Part shown: positions 62,681 through 64,000 of the stretch, piece after piece
Position numbering within the stretch: position 1 is the first letter of the stretch
How the letters are laid out: the number at the start of each line of letters is the position of its first letter
Assembly (NCBI RefSeq): GCF_000718515.1
Contig: NZ_JNZS01000017.1
Location: 56,543 to 120,542, forward strand
Length of the DNA: 64,000 bases
Origin: Micromonospora parva
GTDB taxonomy: Bacteria > Actinomycetota > Actinomycetes > Mycobacteriales > Micromonosporaceae
Direction: 5' to 3'
Translations under genes and position numbers: made by a program
The notes under the pieces: generated by a model
The model's input: the letters and a program-made list of their open reading frames with translations, nothing else
The model's database searches: none
Told to the model about the DNA's origin: nothing

Positions 62681-63017
62681 GACAGGTCCCCCTTGTGTGA
62701 CCGTGCGAATTCGGCCGACCCGCGGGGCGGGACGGATGACTGCCCATAAATAGGAGTACGACGACTGCTGGGCGAGGGAAAGCCAACTCACTGGCACCCT
62801 GGTAGATTGATTTCTCGGCAATCTACATCCCATCTGAGCTGCGGATACTACTCAGAGTTGCGTCGTTTGAGCCAGATGGAACGTAGCACCGGAAAAAGCA
62901 GACAGTCAATAGTTGATCTCGCTTTTCCGAGGTGTCAACCAGCCGTCAGATAATTGTGAAATGTGAGAGCGTCATCATTCATGAAATGGTTTCTGACGCT
63001 CGGCTACGATCATCAGC
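62681..63017. other. AT-richer intergenic region, divergent promoters
   Basis: This 337-bp gap has visibly lower GC content than the rest of the window. It contains two inverted repeats: GTAGATT (62802-62808)/AATCTAC (62820-62826) and GAGCGTCA (62967-62974)/TGACGCTC (62994-63001). The second overlaps the likely promoter of the EEP gene. No gene seen. Confidence 0.6.
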
Positions 63018-64000
63018 GTGACCGTCGAGGCTGCACCCGCGCACCGGTTCACCCGGCTTCGCACGGTGCTCTGGTGGCTTGCCGTCGCACCCACAGCGCT
63101 CTGGGCGGCCGCCCGGCTGCTCGGCGTGGACCGGGGGCCGTTGGTGCAGGCGCTCGCCTTCACCCCGTACGTCGCGGGCGTCAGCGTGCTGGTCCTGGCC
63201 CTCGCGCTCGCCCTACGGCGCTGGTGGCCGGCGGCGCTCGCGGCAGTGGCGGCGGTGGCGCTGCTCGGCACCGTCGCACCGCGGGCGCTGGCCAGCCCGC
63301 AGCCGGCGGCGGCCGGGCCGACCGTGCGGCTGCTCACCGCCAACCTGCTCGCCGGCACCGGTGACGCGCGGACGCTCGTGGAGCTGGTCCGGCGACACCA
63401 GGTCGACGTGCTCACCGTGCAGGAGTTCACCCCGGACGCGCAGGCCGCCCTGGACCAGCTCGGCCTCGACACGCTGCTGCCGCACCGGCAGCTCAACCCG
63501 GAGATCGGCACCGCCGGGTCGGGGCTCTACTCGCGGTGGCCGATCAGCGACGTCGGCGTCCGGCGCAACCTCGAAGGTTGGGGCTTCAGCCAGGCGTACG
63601 CGACGGTGTCCGTCCCCGGTGGGCCCCCGGTCCGCGTCGAGTCCGCCCACCCGTCGGCGCCGTACGCCCTGGACCAGGTGGGCGCCTGGCGGGCCGACCT
63701 GACCGCCCAACCACCGGCCACTCCGGACGGCGGCCTGCGGATCCTCGCCGGGGATTTCAACGCCACCCTCGACCACAGCCCACTGCGGGCCCTGCTGCGC
63801 ACCGGTTACGTCGACGCCGCCGACGCCACCGGACAGGGCCTGACCGGCACCTGGGGCCCGTACGACGGCGACCTCATCCCACCCGTCGCCATCGACCACA
63901 TCCTGGTCGACCACCGGATAGCGGTCCGCTCGGTGCGGGTGCTCGCCCTACCCGGCAGCGACCACCGCCCCGTCCAAGCCACCCTCACCCTCCCCACCCC
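63018..64000 (+). CDS. Membrane endonuclease/exonuclease/phosphatase family protein, C-terminus cut by window
   Basis: About 327 codons to the edge with no stop. Residues 1-95 hold about three membrane helices (TVLWWLAVAPTALWAA, FTPYVAGVSVLVLALALAL, WPAALAAVAAVALLG). The EEP domain then has RLLTANLLAG, VQEFTP, GLYSRWPI, AGDFNATLDHS, IDHILVDH and GSDHRPV, the full active site. GTG 63018 has no ribosome site; TACGAT (63005-63010) ends 7 nt upstream. It probably ends just past the window, since the domain is nearly complete. Confidence 0.85.
   Translation, partial: MTVEAAPAHRFTRLRTVLWWLAVAPTALWAAARLLGVDRGPLVQALAFTPYVAGVSVLVLALALALRRWWPAALAAVAAVALLGTVAPRALASPQPAAAGPTVRLLTANLLAGTGDARTLVELVRRHQVDVLTVQEFTPDAQAALDQLGLDTLLPHRQLNPEIGTAGSGLYSRWPISDVGVRRNLEGWGFSQAYATVSVPGGPPVRVESAHPSAPYALDQVGAWRADLTAQPPATPDGGLRILAGDFNATLDHSPLRALLRTGYVDAADATGQGLTGTWGPYDGDLIPPVAIDHILVDHRIAVRSVRVLALPGSDHRPVQATLTLPT

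Overview
The window is high-GC actinobacterial DNA and most resembles the family Micromonosporaceae (Micromonospora-like). This rests on base composition, frequent GTG starts, the XRE/DUF397 gene pair, and two conserved actinobacterial blocks. The first block is sepIVA, yceD/DUF177, rpmF, plsX, rnc, mutM, smc, ftsY. The second is rsmD/coaD, recG, DAK, rpmB, thiL, DUF3515, ddl, gpsA, cofC, ppk, CYTH-CHAD, mutT1, hupB, leuD, leuC, ndgR. Both parallel the Mycobacterium tuberculosis Rv2921c-Rv2989 region, but with extra genes inserted. No rRNA, CRISPR array, transposase or prophage was seen.

Layout. 1-8.1 kb: the first codons of ftsY (minus), then an accessory segment that splits ftsY from smc (PhoD-like phosphatase, MarR regulator and efflux pump, universal stress protein, DinB-like protein, winged-helix regulator, secreted beta-propeller, HAD hydrolase). 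8.1-15 kb: smc, a conserved coiled-coil microprotein, a CAP-domain protein and a GH114-like lipoprotein. 15-23 kb: an MMPL transporter, then the minus-strand chain mutM-rnc-plsX-rpmF-yceD-sepIVA and coaD-rsmD, mostly coupled by short overlaps. 23-32.5 kb: an LPXTG surface protein, recG and a DAK protein, rpmB, a GNAT enzyme, thiL, a stand-alone RAM domain, DUF3515 and ddl. 32.5-37.6 kb: a second accessory segment (XRE/DUF397, ROK kinase, PrmC-like methylase, cystathionine-lyase-like enzyme). 37.6-51 kb: gpsA and a PlsC-like acyltransferase, cofC, a cold-shock-like protein, a polyphosphate module (ppk, CYTH-CHAD, mutT1), a membrane EEP protein, hupB, leuD, leuC and ndgR. 51-64 kb: three tRNA genes (Glu, Glu, Gln), a fumarylacetoacetase-fold hydrolase, an aldo-keto reductase/TetR operon, arfB, a MoxR-DUF58-VWA-protease cluster, a secreted protein, and a second membrane EEP protein cut by the window end.

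Themes. Phospholipid precursor supply (plsX, gpsA, PlsC-like) and chromosome organisation, division or secretion (smc, hupB, sepIVA, ftsY) recur. Polyphosphate metabolism appears under an apparent PHO box at ppk. Three local regulatory circuits can be read directly: tandem MarR boxes before the efflux gene, a 22-bp palindrome over the promoter of an aldo-keto reductase/tetR operon, and the overlapping leuC/ndgR promoters. About a quarter of genes start 6-7 nt after a TANNNT-like -10 and have no Shine-Dalgarno, so they are probably leaderless. Three families of short dispersed inverted-repeat elements (about 68, 79 and 61 nt) sit in the intergenic spaces.
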